Positions 1 through 9,337 are shown, numbered from the stretch's first letter. The stretch: DNA of 35,834 bases from Sulfurovum sp. (GCA_027045015.1 JALUBF010000039.1:21747-57580), one strand, 5' to 3'. Made by a program: numbers and translations. The notes: a model not told the origin generated them from the letters alone.

Positions 1-1
1 A

Positions 2-76
2 TGGGGTATCGCCAAGCGGTAAGGCACTAGTTTTTGGTACTGGTATTCGGGGGTTCGAATCCCTCTACCCCATCCA
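2..76 (+). tRNA. tRNA-Gln (anticodon TTG)
   Basis: A complete cloverleaf can be folded. The acceptor stem TGGGGTA pairs with TACCCCA, the D stem is GCC/GGC, the anticodon stem CTAGT pairs with ACTGG around loop TTTTGGT (anticodon TTG), and the T arm contains GTTCGAAT. CCA is encoded at 74-76. The first acceptor pair is T-A, the pair bacterial GatCAB amidotransferases recognise on tRNA-Gln; this fits the indirect Glu-tRNA-Gln route of this phylum (family knowledge). The discriminator is T, not the G of E. coli. Its promoter lies outside the window. Confidence 0.96.
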
Positions 77-109
77 TTTTGATTTAAGTTTAAATATATT
101 TATTTAAGC

Positions 110-115
110 TATAAT
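110..115 (+). promoter_or_regulatory. -10 box for initiator tRNA-Met
   Basis: A perfect TATAAT, in the context AAGCTATAATCTC, lies 37 bases before the tRNA, after an A/T-rich stretch. Campylobacterota sigma-70 promoters usually have a strong -10 and no conserved -35, which matches. The same AGCTATAATC context recurs before aspS. Confidence 0.7.
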
Positions 116-152
116 CTCATTCCAATAACTTTTATAGTTATAAAATTCCTGT

Positions 153-229
<77 letters not shown>

Positions 230-320
230 ATTCATAGATAAATTTTCCTATTCATTCAACTATCATTTATATTCATTTTATTATAAACATTAATTATTTA
301 ACCCTTAAACAACATTTAGC

Positions 321-326
321 TATAAT
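321..326 (+). promoter_or_regulatory. -10 box for aspS
   Basis: A perfect TATAAT in the context TTTAGCTATAATCGCA lies 30 bases before the aspS start, in an A/T-rich region without a clear -35. The ribosome binding site AGAGGA is at 343-348, eight bases before the ATG. The promoter probably serves aspS and perhaps adk. Confidence 0.7.
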
Positions 327-356
327 CGCAACCATATTATATAGAGGAACGCATAT

Positions 357-2126
357 ATGAGAACACACTATTGTGCAAAAGTAAACGAAACACATATTGG
401 TCAAGAAGTTACCGTAGCAGGTTGGGTAGCTAGTCGTAGAGACCATGGAGGGTTAATATTTATTGACCTTAGAGATAAAGATGAAGTTATTCAACTTGTT
501 TGTGACCCAGCAGATAATGCAGAAGCTCATAAACTTGCTGAAGATATAAGAGACCAGTTTGTACTTATAGCTACAGGTACTATGAGAGCTAGAGGGGAAG
601 GACTTGAAAATCCTAAACTAAAAACTGGTAAAGTAGAGATGGTTGTAGATAAACTTATTATTGAAAATCGTTCAAAACCTATGCCATTTGATTTAAATGA
701 TGATAAGGTTAATGAAGAGATTAAATTAAAACATCGCTACCTAGAGCTTCGTACTCAAAAATCATACGATATTTTTAAACTTCGTTCAAAAGCAACTATA
801 GCAGCACGTAATACACTTGATGAGTTAGATTTTCTTGAAGTAGAAACTCCTATTATTACCAAATCAACTCCTGAAGGTGCTAGAGATTATCTTGTGCCAA
901 GTCGTGTACACAATGGTGAGTTTTATGCTCTTCCTCAATCTCCACAACTTTTTAAACAACTTTTAATGGTAGGTGGTTTTGACCGTTACTTCCAAATAGC
1001 AAAATGTTTCCGTGATGAAGACTTAAGAGCAGATAGACAACCAGAGTTTACACAGATAGATGTTGAGATGTCTTTTTGTAATCAAGAAGATGTTATCCAA
1101 GTAGCTGAAAAACTAATTCACAATATCTTTGATAAATGTGGATTTAACATTCCTACAAAATTTACTCGTATGACATATACTGATGCTATGGAGAAATATG
1201 GTTCAGATAAACCAGATATGCGTTATGACCTAGCTATGGTAGATGTCATAGATATATTTGCTCGTTGTGACAATGAGATATTTTCAAATATTGCAAAAGA
1301 TAGTAAACATAATCGTATTAAAGCACTTAAAGTTCCAAAAGGTGATGAGATATTCTCTAAACGTCAGATGAAAGGTTTTGAAGAGTATGTACGTAAATTT
1401 GGAGCATCAGGTCTAGGGTACTTCCAAATGAAAGAAGATGGTCTAAAAGGTCCTCTAACTAAGTTCTTTACCGATGAAGACATTGAAGCGATTATCGAAA
1501 GATGTGAACTTGAAGTTGGTGATGCTGTATTCTTTGGAGCTGGAGATAAAAAACTTGTACTTGACTATATGGGACGTTTCCGTATCTATCTTGCTGAGAT
1601 TATGAATATAATTCCTGATGATGTATTTGAATTCTTATGGGTTATGGACTTCCCTATGTTTGAAGTAGAAGATGGTAAAACAAAAGCTATGCACCACGCA
1701 TTCACAATGCCTGCACTTGATGAAAATGGAGATATATCTTATGATGATATAGAAGATTTAAAATCAGTAGCTTACGATATTGTACTTAATGGTACAGAGC
1801 TTGGTGGTGGGTCTATCCGTATTCATAAAGAAAATCTACAAAAAGAGATCTTTAAACTTATGGGTATCTCAGAAGAGGAAGCTCAAGAAAAATTTGGATT
1901 CTTACTTGAAGCATTTAAATATGGTGCGCCACCACATGGTGGATTTGCCTTAGGTCTTGATAGACTTATTATGCTTATGACTGGAGCAGATAGCATTAGA
2001 GAGGTTATAGCCTTCCCTAAAACACAAAAAGCACAATGTCTTCTTACATCTGCACCAAGTCCAGTAGAAGATGAACAACTCAAAGAGCTAAGTCTTAGAA
2101 TAAGAAAACAAGCACCAACAACATAA
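357..2126 (+). CDS. aspS: Aspartyl-tRNA synthetase
   Basis: Class II synthetase that charges tRNA with aspartate in the cytoplasm. At 589 residues it has the usual bacterial length. The N-terminal OB-fold anticodon-binding domain (about 1-105) contains [13 protein letters not shown]. The class II core includes [14 protein letters not shown] (motif 2) and GLDR at 533-536 (motif 3), and the bacterial-type GAD insertion lies between them. Many Campylobacterota lack AsnRS and use a non-discriminating AspRS that also makes Asp-tRNA-Asn for GatCAB; that is family knowledge and is not shown here. The ATG at 357 follows AGAGGA. adk lies 79 bases downstream on the same strand, with a hairpin between them. 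Confidence 0.97.
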   Translation: MRTHYCAKVNETHIGQEVTVAGWVASRRDHGGLIFIDLRDKDEVIQLVCDPADNAEAHKLAEDIRDQFVLIATGTMRARGEGLENPKLKTGKVEMVVDKLIIENRSKPMPFDLNDDKVNEEIKLKHRYLELRTQKSYDIFKLRSKATIAARNTLDELDFLEVETPIITKSTPEGARDYLVPSRVHNGEFYALPQSPQLFKQLLMVGGFDRYFQIAKCFRDEDLRADRQPEFTQIDVEMSFCNQEDVIQVAEKLIHNIFDKCGFNIPTKFTRMTYTDAMEKYGSDKPDMRYDLAMVDVIDIFARCDNEIFSNIAKDSKHNRIKALKVPKGDEIFSKRQMKGFEEYVRKFGASGLGYFQMKEDGLKGPLTKFFTDEDIEAIIERCELEVGDAVFFGAGDKKLVLDYMGRFRIYLAEIMNIIPDDVFEFLWVMDFPMFEVEDGKTKAMHHAFTMPALDENGDISYDDIEDLKSVAYDIVLNGTELGGGSIRIHKENLQKEIFKLMGISEEEAQEKFGFLLEAFKYGAPPHGGFALGLDRLIMLMTGADSIREVIAFPKTQKAQCLLTSAPSPVEDEQLKELSLRIRKQAPTT

Positions 2127-2148
2127 ATTCTATATAAGCAAATAAAAA

Positions 2149-2169
2149 ATGGTCGATTATATCGACCAT
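2149..2169. terminator. Perfect 9-bp hairpin between aspS and adk
   Basis: ATGGTCGAT and ATCGACCAT form a perfect 9-bp stem around a 3-base loop, 22 bases after the aspS stop. On the plus strand no T-run follows. On the minus strand the stem is followed by TTTTTTATTTG, a good intrinsic-terminator tail. It may stop antisense transcription coming leftward through adk, or partly attenuate or stabilise the aspS-adk mRNA. The direction of action is inferred. Confidence 0.55.
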
Positions 2170-2205
2170 ACAAATTAAAGATATTTATAAACAAGGAAAA
2201 ACAAA

Positions 2206-2796
2206 ATGAAAAAACTATTTTTAATCATTGGAGCCCCTGGTTCAGGAAAAACAACAGATGCTAGTATCATTGCTGAAAAAAATGAAAACATCGTTCACTA
2301 CTCTACAGGAGATATGTTACGTGAAGAGGTAGCTTCTGATTCAAAGTTAGGTAAAGAGATAGAGTCTTACATCTCAAAAGGTACACTTGTACCACTAGAA
2401 ATCATTGTAAATACTATAGTTTCTGCTATAAACAATGCTCCTGTTGACAATGTATTGATAGATGGCTATCCAAGATCAACAGAACAGATGACTGCATTTG
2501 ATGAACTTGTAAGCAAAGAAGATAACATTGAACTAGCTTCTGTAATAGAAGTAAGAGTCTCTGAAGAGGTAGCACGTCAACGAATATTGGGTCGTAGAGC
2601 AGAAGCAGCTCCAGGTGAAGAGCGTTCAGATGACAGTGAAGAGGTATTTAACGATAGAATGAAAATCTATACTGATCCATTAGCTGATATACAAGCATTT
2701 TATACAGAAAAAAATCTTTTAGAAGTTATAGATGGAGCAAGAACTCTTGAAGAAGTTGTAAAAGATATGGAGAGTTTTGTAAAATCTAAAATATAA
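2206..2796 (+). CDS. adk: Adenylate kinase
   Basis: Interconverts ATP + AMP and 2 ADP in the cytoplasm. The protein has 196 residues. The P-loop GAPGSGKT is at residues 9-16, followed by the NMP-binding region with STGDMLREE and the DGYPRS signature. The LID (LGRRAEAAPGEERSDD) is short and has no zinc cysteines, so this is a short-type kinase. The ATG at 2206 follows AAGGA at 2193-2197. Adk follows AspS in related genomes, as I recall. The gene ends against a symmetrical hairpin shared with the convergent envC-like gene. Confidence 0.96.
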   Translation: MKKLFLIIGAPGSGKTTDASIIAEKNENIVHYSTGDMLREEVASDSKLGKEIESYISKGTLVPLEIIVNTIVSAINNAPVDNVLIDGYPRSTEQMTAFDELVSKEDNIELASVIEVRVSEEVARQRILGRRAEAAPGEERSDDSEEVFNDRMKIYTDPLADIQAFYTEKNLLEVIDGARTLEEVVKDMESFVKSKI

Positions 2797-2800
2797 TATT

Positions 2801-2828
2801 TTATTAGCATATATCTATATGCTAATAA
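2801..2828. terminator. Bidirectional terminator-like hairpin, adk / envC-like
   Basis: TTATTAGCATATA and TATATGCTAATAA form a perfect 13-bp inverted repeat with only TC between them, so the real loop is larger. It begins 4 bases after the adk stop and overlaps the stop codon of the convergent envC-like gene (2815-2817). The T-tracts are weak on both sides (TTTCAATGG on plus, AATATTATATTTTAG on minus). Its position between converging genes supports a shared terminator. Confidence 0.6.
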
Positions 2829-4185
2829 GTTTCAATGGATTAATATGTTTAGAGTTTTTTGTTGCTTGAAAGATAAGTTTTCTATTGATTTTTCCTATAA
2901 CATATCCTCTTTTTATCTTACTACCTACATGAATAGTAGGTGCTATTTTAGAAAGACCTGCATATACTGTGTGCATTCTATGATTATGTGCAACTACTAC
3001 TACTTTTCCAAGCATAGAACTTTTACCTGCAAAGACTACTTTACCATTAAGTACATTTTTTACTTTTGCATCACGAGTAGATGATTGAAGAGTAACAGAT
3101 TCGTTAAAAATCTTTATTTTATAAATAGGGTCTACATATGTACCAAAATACTTTATAACTTTAGGATTAACTATGGGGGAAATAGTCTTTATTCCATTAT
3201 ACGCATACACTTGTGGTTTCTTATATGATGAATTTACTTGTTTGACCTTATCACTTTTTTTATATACTTGTTGTATTTCTTTCTCTGCTTCTATAGAAGC
3301 TAATTTAGCTTTTTTCTTTTCTTTCTCAGTCGTAGCTAATCTTAATGCTTCTTGAGCTTTTATAGCTTTCGCATTTGCTAATGCTTTAGCTTTTCTGATA
3401 CGTCTTTGTCTTACTTGTTCTAAACGAATAGCCTCTTTTTTAGCATCTGCAATTCGTTTAGCTTTATTAACTTCTTGTTTACGCAAAATATTTAATTTTG
3501 CAAGTGTTGTACGTAAATAATTTTGTTTATCTACAATTCTTTCTAATTTAGCTCTATATTTATCTTCATCTGATGCTAATCTTTTACGTAAGATCTCTTT
3601 TTGTCTTTTTTTTGCCATATAAGACTTACGTTTTTTAACTATATTTGCTATTTCAGCTTTAGTTTTATTGCGTAAAATCTCTTTCTTTTTTTTCTTTTTA
3701 TTAAGATTAGAAATCTCATATTTTAAACTATGTAATAATTTTTTATTATATTTCTTATATTCACTATATATTTCTTGAGCTATAACAGACTTTTGAGTCA
3801 CTTGATGAGAATGTTTCATAGCAAAAATAACAGAAAATTGTTCAGATAAAAGAGATATAAATCTTTTACGTTTTTTATCTAAATTATTATTCATATTTAA
3901 AAAATCTAAATTAGATTTTTTAAGTTCTGATTTAAGTTCTTTATACTTTTTTTCTCTATTTAATTTAGTAAGGTCTAATTTATCAATTTTATTTTCAAGA
4001 GATAAAATCTCTTGTTGTGTAGATTTAATATCCGAAGCAATTCTATCTAAACGTCTACTTGCATTTTTTTTATCTATATCTGTTTTAGATAAATTTTTTT
4101 TTGAATGTTCTATCTTTACTACAGTTGATGATGATGAATATAATATACCTATAAAAAAGATAGATAGCAATAAAAAGAATTTCAC
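2815..4185 (-). CDS. EnvC-like coiled-coil protein with degenerate M23 (LytM) domain
   Basis: Predicted periplasmic activator of peptidoglycan hydrolysis controlled by FtsEX. Of its 456 residues, about 1-20 are a signal peptide (FFLLLSIFFIGILYSS), about 25-300 are a Lys/Glu-rich coiled coil, and about 335-456 are a LytM-fold domain. Catalytic zinc ligands seem lost: the usual HxGxD position reads NESVTLQSS, and the usual YAHLS is YAGLS. EnvC-type proteins lose metal ligands and act by recruiting amidases or hydrolases (family knowledge). The start is GTG, overlapping the ftsX stop in GTGA, so it is translationally coupled. The ftsE-ftsX-envC order supports the role. Which hydrolase it activates is not visible. 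Confidence 0.82.
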   Translation of the reverse strand: MKFFLLLSIFFIGILYSSSSTVVKIEHSKKNLSKTDIDKKNASRRLDRIASDIKSTQQEILSLENKIDKLDLTKLNREKKYKELKSELKKSNLDFLNMNNNLDKKRKRFISLLSEQFSVIFAMKHSHQVTQKSVIAQEIYSEYKKYNKKLLHSLKYEISNLNKKKKKKEILRNKTKAEIANIVKKRKSYMAKKRQKEILRKRLASDEDKYRAKLERIVDKQNYLRTTLAKLNILRKQEVNKAKRIADAKKEAIRLEQVRQRRIRKAKALANAKAIKAQEALRLATTEKEKKKAKLASIEAEKEIQQVYKKSDKVKQVNSSYKKPQVYAYNGIKTISPIVNPKVIKYFGTYVDPIYKIKIFNESVTLQSSTRDAKVKNVLNGKVVFAGKSSMLGKVVVVAHNHRMHTVYAGLSKIAPTIHVGSKIKRGYVIGKINRKLIFQATKNSKHINPLKLISI

Positions 4186-4997
4186 TCATCTGCTCCATGA
4201 TTTAAAAAAACTACAGTATATACTGAAATAATTACAATAATTAATGAAGATACAAGTAAAATACCTATATCTGTCATCCTAAAAAGAGTATCTTGATTTT
4301 TTCTAATCATATCTATACCACTACTTACAGCCCAATAAAACTTAAGATAAAAAAAGATACTAGATACTAAAATAGTAGATGCAATAGCATCAAAAAAAGC
4401 TACTTTAAATAAAATACCTGAACGCAACATCAAGGGAGCGCCAAATATCTCCATAACTCTCATACGCTCTTTATGTGCATACTTCCATATCTCCATCTGC
4501 TTAATGATAAGAAATATACTTATTGTTGCCATAAAAATTATAAATACATTCAATATAAATTTAATAAACATAAACAATCTGTAATTTGACTTGTATGAAG
4601 ATCCAAATGTTTCTACTCTCTTTATATTTGCGTTTGATTTAAGATCTTGCTTTATACTATCTAATTGTGAACTATTTAAATATGAATCTAGTTTTAGATT
4701 ATAAAAGTATGGTAATTCATCTAATATCTCTTTAGTATCATCTTTATTTATACCTTTAGCAACATCAGATACAATACTTTCTCTTTCTATCTCTTTACTT
4801 GAGTAAATATGATTATTGAGATTTTTAAAAATTTTTAACTCTAATGGTTTTTTAGCAACAACTAACATACTATAATCATCTATTAAATTCTTCTGATATG
4901 TATTGGTACTACGACTAAATACTAAATATGATTCAATCCCCAATAAAATAGCCATTAGAGGTAGGATAAACATAAGATGGTTTTTAATGAACTTCAT
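4182..4997 (-). CDS. ftsX: FtsX, permease-like subunit of FtsEX
   Basis: Inner-membrane partner of the FtsE ATPase; it passes cytosolic ATPase state to periplasmic hydrolase activators at the septum. The protein has 271 residues from this start. An N-terminal membrane segment (HLMFILPLMAILLGIESYLVF) precedes a periplasmic domain of about 110 residues, then three hydrophobic segments in the classic 1+3 arrangement. A longer reading begins at TTG 5015, but the ATG at 4997 follows AAGGG by five bases and is preferred. The start overlaps ftsE by 14 bases and the stop overlaps envC by 4, indicating tight coupling. Confidence 0.88.
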   Translation of the reverse strand: MKFIKNHLMFILPLMAILLGIESYLVFSRSTNTYQKNLIDDYSMLVVAKKPLELKIFKNLNNHIYSSKEIERESIVSDVAKGINKDDTKEILDELPYFYNLKLDSYLNSSQLDSIKQDLKSNANIKRVETFGSSYKSNYRLFMFIKFILNVFIIFMATISIFLIIKQMEIWKYAHKERMRVMEIFGAPLMLRSGILFKVAFFDAIASTILVSSIFFYLKFYWAVSSGIDMIRKNQDTLFRMTDIGILLVSSLIIVIISVYTVVFLNHGADE

Positions 4998-5658
4998 ATA
5001 CACCCTTATTTTCAATTATAAAATGTCTATATGGTAACGTAAATACTGTAGGAATTTTATGAGTTACAACTAATACTGTTGTATCTAACTGTTGACAACT
5101 ATTTTCCATCAAATCCCATATAACATTTGATGAATAATCATCTAGGTTCCCTGTTGGTTCATCTGCCAATATAAGTACAGGATTTTTAGCCATTGCTCTT
5201 GCTACACCAACACGCTGTTGCTCTCCACCAGAGAGTTCCAATGGAAATTTATCTCCATATTTAGAAAGTTTTACATGTTTTAAAAGACGTTTAGCCTGTG
5301 TCTCTTGTATCTCAGGAGAATAACCAGCTATCATAAGTGGTAAAACTACATTTTTAGCTACAGTCCACTCATTTATAAGCTTATAATCTTGAAATATTAT
5401 ACCCATATGAGTACGTAACTCTTGTAATTTTCCATTACTTATATTACATAAATCTAAACCACCAACTATAAGATTACCCCTATTTGCTTTTAACTCTCCA
5501 TACAAAGATTTCAAAAGTGTAGATTTACCAGAACCACTAGGTCCTGTAATAAAAACAAAATCACCCTTTTTAATGTTGAAATTTGCATTTCTAATAATCT
5601 CTTTCTCACCATTATCATAAGAAAGTGTCAGATTGGACGCATTTATTACAGTTGACAT
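4984..5658 (-). CDS. ftsE: FtsE, ATPase subunit of FtsEX
   Basis: ABC-type ATPase that pairs with FtsX. It has 224 residues, normal for FtsE. Walker [10 protein letters not shown] is at 39-47, the Q-loop FQDYKL near 89-94, the ABC signature LSGGEQ at 142-147, Walker B LILADE at 162-167, and the switch histidine in VVTHK near the C-terminus. LolD and MacB-type ATPases share this architecture; the adjoining FtsX and EnvC-like genes decide in favour of FtsE. The ATG at 5658 follows AGGAT. The gene starts three bases after the trmB stop. Confidence 0.93.
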   Translation of the reverse strand: MSTVINASNLTLSYDNGEKEIIRNANFNIKKGDFVFITGPSGSGKSTLLKSLYGELKANRGNLIVGGLDLCNISNGKLQELRTHMGIIFQDYKLINEWTVAKNVVLPLMIAGYSPEIQETQAKRLLKHVKLSKYGDKFPLELSGGEQQRVGVARAMAKNPVLILADEPTGNLDDYSSNVIWDLMENSCQQLDTTVLVVTHKIPTVFTLPYRHFIIENKGVYEVH

Positions 5659-5661
5659 ACT

Positions 5662-6840
5662 TTAATCCTTTTTCAAGATAAACTGCTCTATCAATAATTT
5701 ATGAGCTAAATTATTAACTGTTGTTTTTACTGGATTAGATACAAAATATCTACAACCATTACTATCTAACAATATATATTTATGTTCTGGTCTATCAAAA
5801 CTTCCAAAAGCACACTTTATCAATAAAGATGTATCAGAAATCTTAAAGATACGTTCAAAATGAACAAAATAATCATCAAAAACTAATGCCTGTTTAGATA
5901 AACAATTCTCTATTCCCTGAATATATTTTACTTTATTAAAATTAAAATCTATAATATTATCTTTCTTAGAAGATATTTCTGTAGATTTAACATAAACATC
6001 ATATATATCTTTTTCTTGTTTAAGCCATCTTGCTTCATATTTGGAAGTTACCCCAAGAGCCTCATTTTTACGTACTTCAACTTCAGTTTTTTCTACACTA
6101 AAAAATGTCTCTAAGGAGTACCAAAAGTAGTTATTACTATCTGTTCTTAACTCTAAACGTCCACCTTTATCTAAAACTCTCATAGATTCAGACAAGAAAC
6201 TTTTACTAATAACTCTTCTTTGAGGTTTTTTATCCCATGGAACAGGAAAATGTACAAAAATCTGACTACAAAGGTTAGATGGTAACATCTCTAAAAATAG
6301 TCTAGCATCATAGTTTACTACCCAGATATTCTCTATAGCTTGAAGCTCTATCTGTTTAAGTACTTGCTGTGCTGATGGTGTATGTATCTCCAATCCTATA
6401 AAAAGAGTATCTGGATTTTTATTGGCTTGATACAAAAGATGTCTTCCCGAACCAAATCCAACCTCAACAGAAACTTTATCTTTAGGATATTTTATATCTT
6501 CAAAATCTTCTATCTTCTTAAAATATGCTGATGATAATGCTGGTTTAGTATTGGATAGTGCTATATTTGAAGATAATACCTCAAGAGACAACTCTTTACT
6601 TACAATATCTAATGCCTCTTTTAATATATTTACTTTTAATGGACGTGTAACTTTATCGTATTTAAGAAGATAAGCCCCATCAGATTGTTTTAATTGAAGA
6701 AGGAACTCTTCATTTTTATGTTCAATACCAATAACTATATCCAATCTATCAGATGTAGCAAAAAAAGTCATTATGCTACTATCTTCAATCTTACTTTTTA
6801 TGGTTGAAGTATCAAATGGTTTAACTTTTAAATGTGGCAT
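5662..6840 (-). CDS. trmB: tRNA (guanine-N7-)-methyltransferase, long epsilonproteobacterial form
   Basis: Makes m7G46 in the tRNA variable loop using S-adenosylmethionine. The methyltransferase core is central: SAM motif VEVGFGSGRHLL near residues 125-136, then FIGLEIHTP and the TrmB signature VHFPVPWDKKPQRR. The protein has 392 residues; classical TrmB is about 240. The extra N- and C-terminal arms match what I know of the Campylobacterota form. It sits between rluD-like and ftsE with gaps of 12 and 3 bases. Linkage to ftsEX is a recurrent arrangement in this phylum and need not mean shared function. Confidence 0.92.
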   Translation of the reverse strand: MPHLKVKPFDTSTIKSKIEDSSIMTFFATSDRLDIVIGIEHKNEEFLLQLKQSDGAYLLKYDKVTRPLKVNILKEALDIVSKELSLEVLSSNIALSNTKPALSSAYFKKIEDFEDIKYPKDKVSVEVGFGSGRHLLYQANKNPDTLFIGLEIHTPSAQQVLKQIELQAIENIWVVNYDARLFLEMLPSNLCSQIFVHFPVPWDKKPQRRVISKSFLSESMRVLDKGGRLELRTDSNNYFWYSLETFFSVEKTEVEVRKNEALGVTSKYEARWLKQEKDIYDVYVKSTEISSKKDNIIDFNFNKVKYIQGIENCLSKQALVFDDYFVHFERIFKISDTSLLIKCAFGSFDRPEHKYILLDSNGCRYFVSNPVKTTVNNLAHKLLIEQFILKKD

Positions 6841-6852
6841 ATTTCCTGCTTT

Positions 6853-7806
6853 TTATAAATATAGTGTTCCAATTTTTTTAGGATTAATTTTTGTAGAGAC
6901 TAACTCTTCATCAAAATATTTTGTTATGTACTTCTTCATATCATCAAAAAGTGGGGCAACAAACTCCATCTTTTTACCAGTTTCAGGGTGAACTAAGTAG
7001 AGTAGATACGCATGTAGATTGACTCTTTGTATTTTATCTCTTTTGCTCTTAAAACCATATAAATCATCACCCAATATATGTCGTCCCAAACTAGCTAAAT
7101 GAACACGTATCTGATGAGTGCGTCCTGTAAATAGCTTGGCAGATATAAGTTCTACACCATGAGATGTTTGAGCTATTTTTACAAAAGCTGTTTTAGCAGA
7201 TTTACCATGAGGTACTACATCCATTTTTAATCTGTTATTAGGATTACGCCCTATAGGTTTATCTACAAAAGTATCCTCTTTTAATGGACAGTCAATTAAA
7301 GCTAAGTAGTATCTTCCCATACTCTTATCTTGTAGTTGCAAACTCAGTTTTTCATGTGCTTCATTGGTTTTAGCTACAACCAATGCTCCTGTAGTCTCTT
7401 TATCTATACGATGAACAATCCCATGACGCTCTTCTCCACTTATGGTAGATAGAGATATACCTTTATGTATAAGCCAATCTACAAGTGTAGGCTCTTTTAC
7501 AGAAGGTGCTGGGTGAACTACAAGACCTGATGGTTTATTGACTACAAGTAAGTAGTCATCTTCATATAGTATCTCAACATCAAAGTCTATAGGAGGAGCT
7601 ATACGCTTAGTAGCCTCTTTAAACTCATATACTATCTCATCACCATCTACTACCTTAAAACTTGTCTTAGTTACAACTTTTCCATTTACACAGACTAGTC
7701 CATCTTTTACAAGCTTCTCAACTTGATTGCGACTAACATCTAATCTTTTAGCTAAAATCTTATCTATTCTACCAGATACTTCAACTCTTAATTGTTCACT
7801 ACTCAC
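6853..7806 (-). CDS. RluA/RluD-family 23S rRNA pseudouridine synthase
   Basis: Isomerises specific uridines of structured RNA to pseudouridine. An S4 RNA-binding domain occupies about residues 1-65 (RIDKILAKRLDVSRNQVEKL). The catalytic RluA-family domain follows with HRIDKETTG, in which D135 is the catalytic aspartate, and later GRTHQIRVHLASLGRHILGD. At 317 residues with an S4 domain it resembles RluD, which modifies helix 69; target assignment from sequence alone is uncertain, since RluC-type paralogues look similar. The start is GTG at 7806, overlapping the ttcA stop by one base. Confidence 0.9.
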   Translation of the reverse strand: MSSEQLRVEVSGRIDKILAKRLDVSRNQVEKLVKDGLVCVNGKVVTKTSFKVVDGDEIVYEFKEATKRIAPPIDFDVEILYEDDYLLVVNKPSGLVVHPAPSVKEPTLVDWLIHKGISLSTISGEERHGIVHRIDKETTGALVVAKTNEAHEKLSLQLQDKSMGRYYLALIDCPLKEDTFVDKPIGRNPNNRLKMDVVPHGKSAKTAFVKIAQTSHGVELISAKLFTGRTHQIRVHLASLGRHILGDDLYGFKSKRDKIQRVNLHAYLLYLVHPETGKKMEFVAPLFDDMKKYITKYFDEELVSTKINPKKIGTLYL

Positions 7807-8633
7807 TATTTAGCACTCATATCTATGTCATCTCTATCCCAACGAGTAGGGTCTAAAAATGTATCATCATGTATATGTTTAAAAGATGCTTTAAACATCT
7901 TAAAAGCATCTTTATTTTTCTCTTCTATTGTAGCAAGCCAAGCTTTTGTACTAGCTCTAGCATGTGGCATCTTGACATCTTTCATCATAGCTGGACACGC
8001 TTCATCTCCAATAACCTGCAAGTTATTATCTAGTGCAAAATCACGTAATTGACGCTCACGTACCTGTATGAGTGGACGTATAAGGTGTACACCCCTACTT
8101 GTTTTGTATATGGGTGCTAAAGCTCTTATACTACCATTGTAAAACATATTCATAAAAAAGCTCTCTACGGTATCATCAAAATGGTGACCAAGAGCTATTT
8201 TATTAAAGCCATACTCTTGAGCAAAAGTATATAATGCTCCACGTCTCATACGAGAGAAGTAGCTACAAAATGAAGAGTTTTCACGTATAGTATCTTGTGA
8301 AACATCAAATATATTAGTATCATAAACTGTATGTTTTATCTCATACTCTTCACAATGTTTGCTAAGAAACTCATAGTGTTCATCAGGCATACCATACTTA
8401 ACAGTACAAGCTTCAAATTCAAAAGAGAATGGAGCATGACGTTGTATATGTTTCATAGCATGTATGAGAGCTAAAGAGTCCTTACCCCCACTAAGACCTA
8501 CAAGTATCTTATCGCCCTCACCTATAAGCTTAAACTCTGCATTGGTTTTACCTATAACTTTTAAGAGCTTTTTACTCATAGGAATAGTTTTAGCACTACT
8601 ACGTTTTTCTCTATTATTATCTTGTGCTATCAC
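7806..8633 (-). CDS. ttcA: TtcA-family PP-loop tRNA thiolation enzyme, one cluster cysteine replaced
   Basis: TtcA thiolates C32 of tRNA using ATP and a [4Fe-4S] cluster. The PP-loop SGGKDS is at 48-53, and GHHFDDTVE near 149-157 is typical. E. coli TtcA holds its cluster with three cysteines, two of them in a CxxC before RMRRG. Here that motif reads C123-S-Y-F126, so the second cysteine is phenylalanine; a later cysteine, C213 in EACPAMM, could match the third. The codon is TTC and the frame is open throughout, so this is no simple frameshift. The start is taken as GTG at 8633, coupled to mtnN; an internal ATG at 8579 lacks a ribosome site. Confidence 0.85.
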   Translation of the reverse strand: MIAQDNNREKRSSAKTIPMSKKLLKVIGKTNAEFKLIGEGDKILVGLSGGKDSLALIHAMKHIQRHAPFSFEFEACTVKYGMPDEHYEFLSKHCEEYEIKHTVYDTNIFDVSQDTIRENSSFCSYFSRMRRGALYTFAQEYGFNKIALGHHFDDTVESFFMNMFYNGSIRALAPIYKTSRGVHLIRPLIQVRERQLRDFALDNNLQVIGDEACPAMMKDVKMPHARASTKAWLATIEEKNKDAFKMFKASFKHIHDDTFLDPTRWDRDDIDMSAK

Positions 8634-8635
8634 TA

Positions 8636-9337
8636 CTACTTCTTACTTCTCATAGCATCTACCATCGATAATATAAAATCAGCAGATACCTGTGCTGAAG
8701 ATTCTAAAAACTCATCAAAATTAAATCCTGCGTCCATATCGGCACTATCACTAATGGCACGTAATATAAAAAATGGTACATTTAAAGTAGAACATACTAC
8801 AGCTACTGAAGCTCCTTCCATCTCTAAAGCATCAGCTTTAAACTCACTGCCTATCCAATCTTTTCGTTCAGAATTTGCTATAAACTGGTCACCTGTAGCT
8901 ATGATACCCTCTTTAAGAGTCAATCCCTTTAAAGAGGCTATATCTTTAGCTATATTTCTAAGATTTACATCTGTAGAGATACATACTTCACCCTCTGGTA
9001 CATAACCATAAGGGTGTCCAAAAGCAGTTATATCCAAATCGTGTTGACATAAACCATCTGCTATTATCAAATCACCTATTTTCAGCTCTTTACTAATAGC
9101 TCCTGCTACACCAGAAAATAGAAGTTTATCACAACCAAATTTTTCTATGAGCATAGTAGCTGTAAGAGTTGCAAAAACTTTACCTATCTTAGAGTATGCT
9201 ACAACAACCATCTGACCATTATAACTACCTTCATAGTAAGTATTGTCAGCATAAGTCATAGTTTGTATATTGTCCAATTTAGAGATAATAGGTTCTATCT
9301 CTTCAGGCATTGCACCCATAATTGCGATTTTAGACAT
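8636..9337 (-). CDS. mtnN: Aminofutalosine / 5'-methylthioadenosine / S-adenosylhomocysteine nucleosidase
   Basis: Cleaves adenine from methylthioadenosine and adenosylhomocysteine. In Campylobacterota the same enzyme also hydrolyses 6-amino-6-deoxyfutalosine in menaquinone synthesis (family knowledge). The protein has 233 residues and starts IAIMGAMPEE, with E12 at the position of the known N-terminal glutamate. LFSGVAGA, the purine/ribose-site MEGASVA and the catalytic SDSAD are all present. It overlaps fabD by one base (TAATG), and ttcA begins two bases beyond it. No other futalosine-pathway genes are in the window. Confidence 0.94.
   Translation of the reverse strand: MSKIAIMGAMPEEIEPIISKLDNIQTMTYADNTYYEGSYNGQMVVVAYSKIGKVFATLTATMLIEKFGCDKLLFSGVAGAISKELKIGDLIIADGLCQHDLDITAFGHPYGYVPEGEVCISTDVNLRNIAKDIASLKGLTLKEGIIATGDQFIANSERKDWIGSEFKADALEMEGASVAVVCSTLNVPFFILRAISDSADMDAGFNFDEFLESSAQVSADFILSMVDAMRSKK

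Noticed and set aside
1883-2194. 103-codon open frame on the minus strand over the end of aspS and the aspS-adk gap
   Set aside because: It is antisense to conserved aspS codons, has no recognisable motif, and the hairpin at 2149-2169 falls within it.
4998-5015. Upstream TTG start for ftsX adding six residues
   Set aside because: The ATG at 4997 has AAGGG five bases upstream; the TTG would increase the overlap with ftsE and has no ribosome site.
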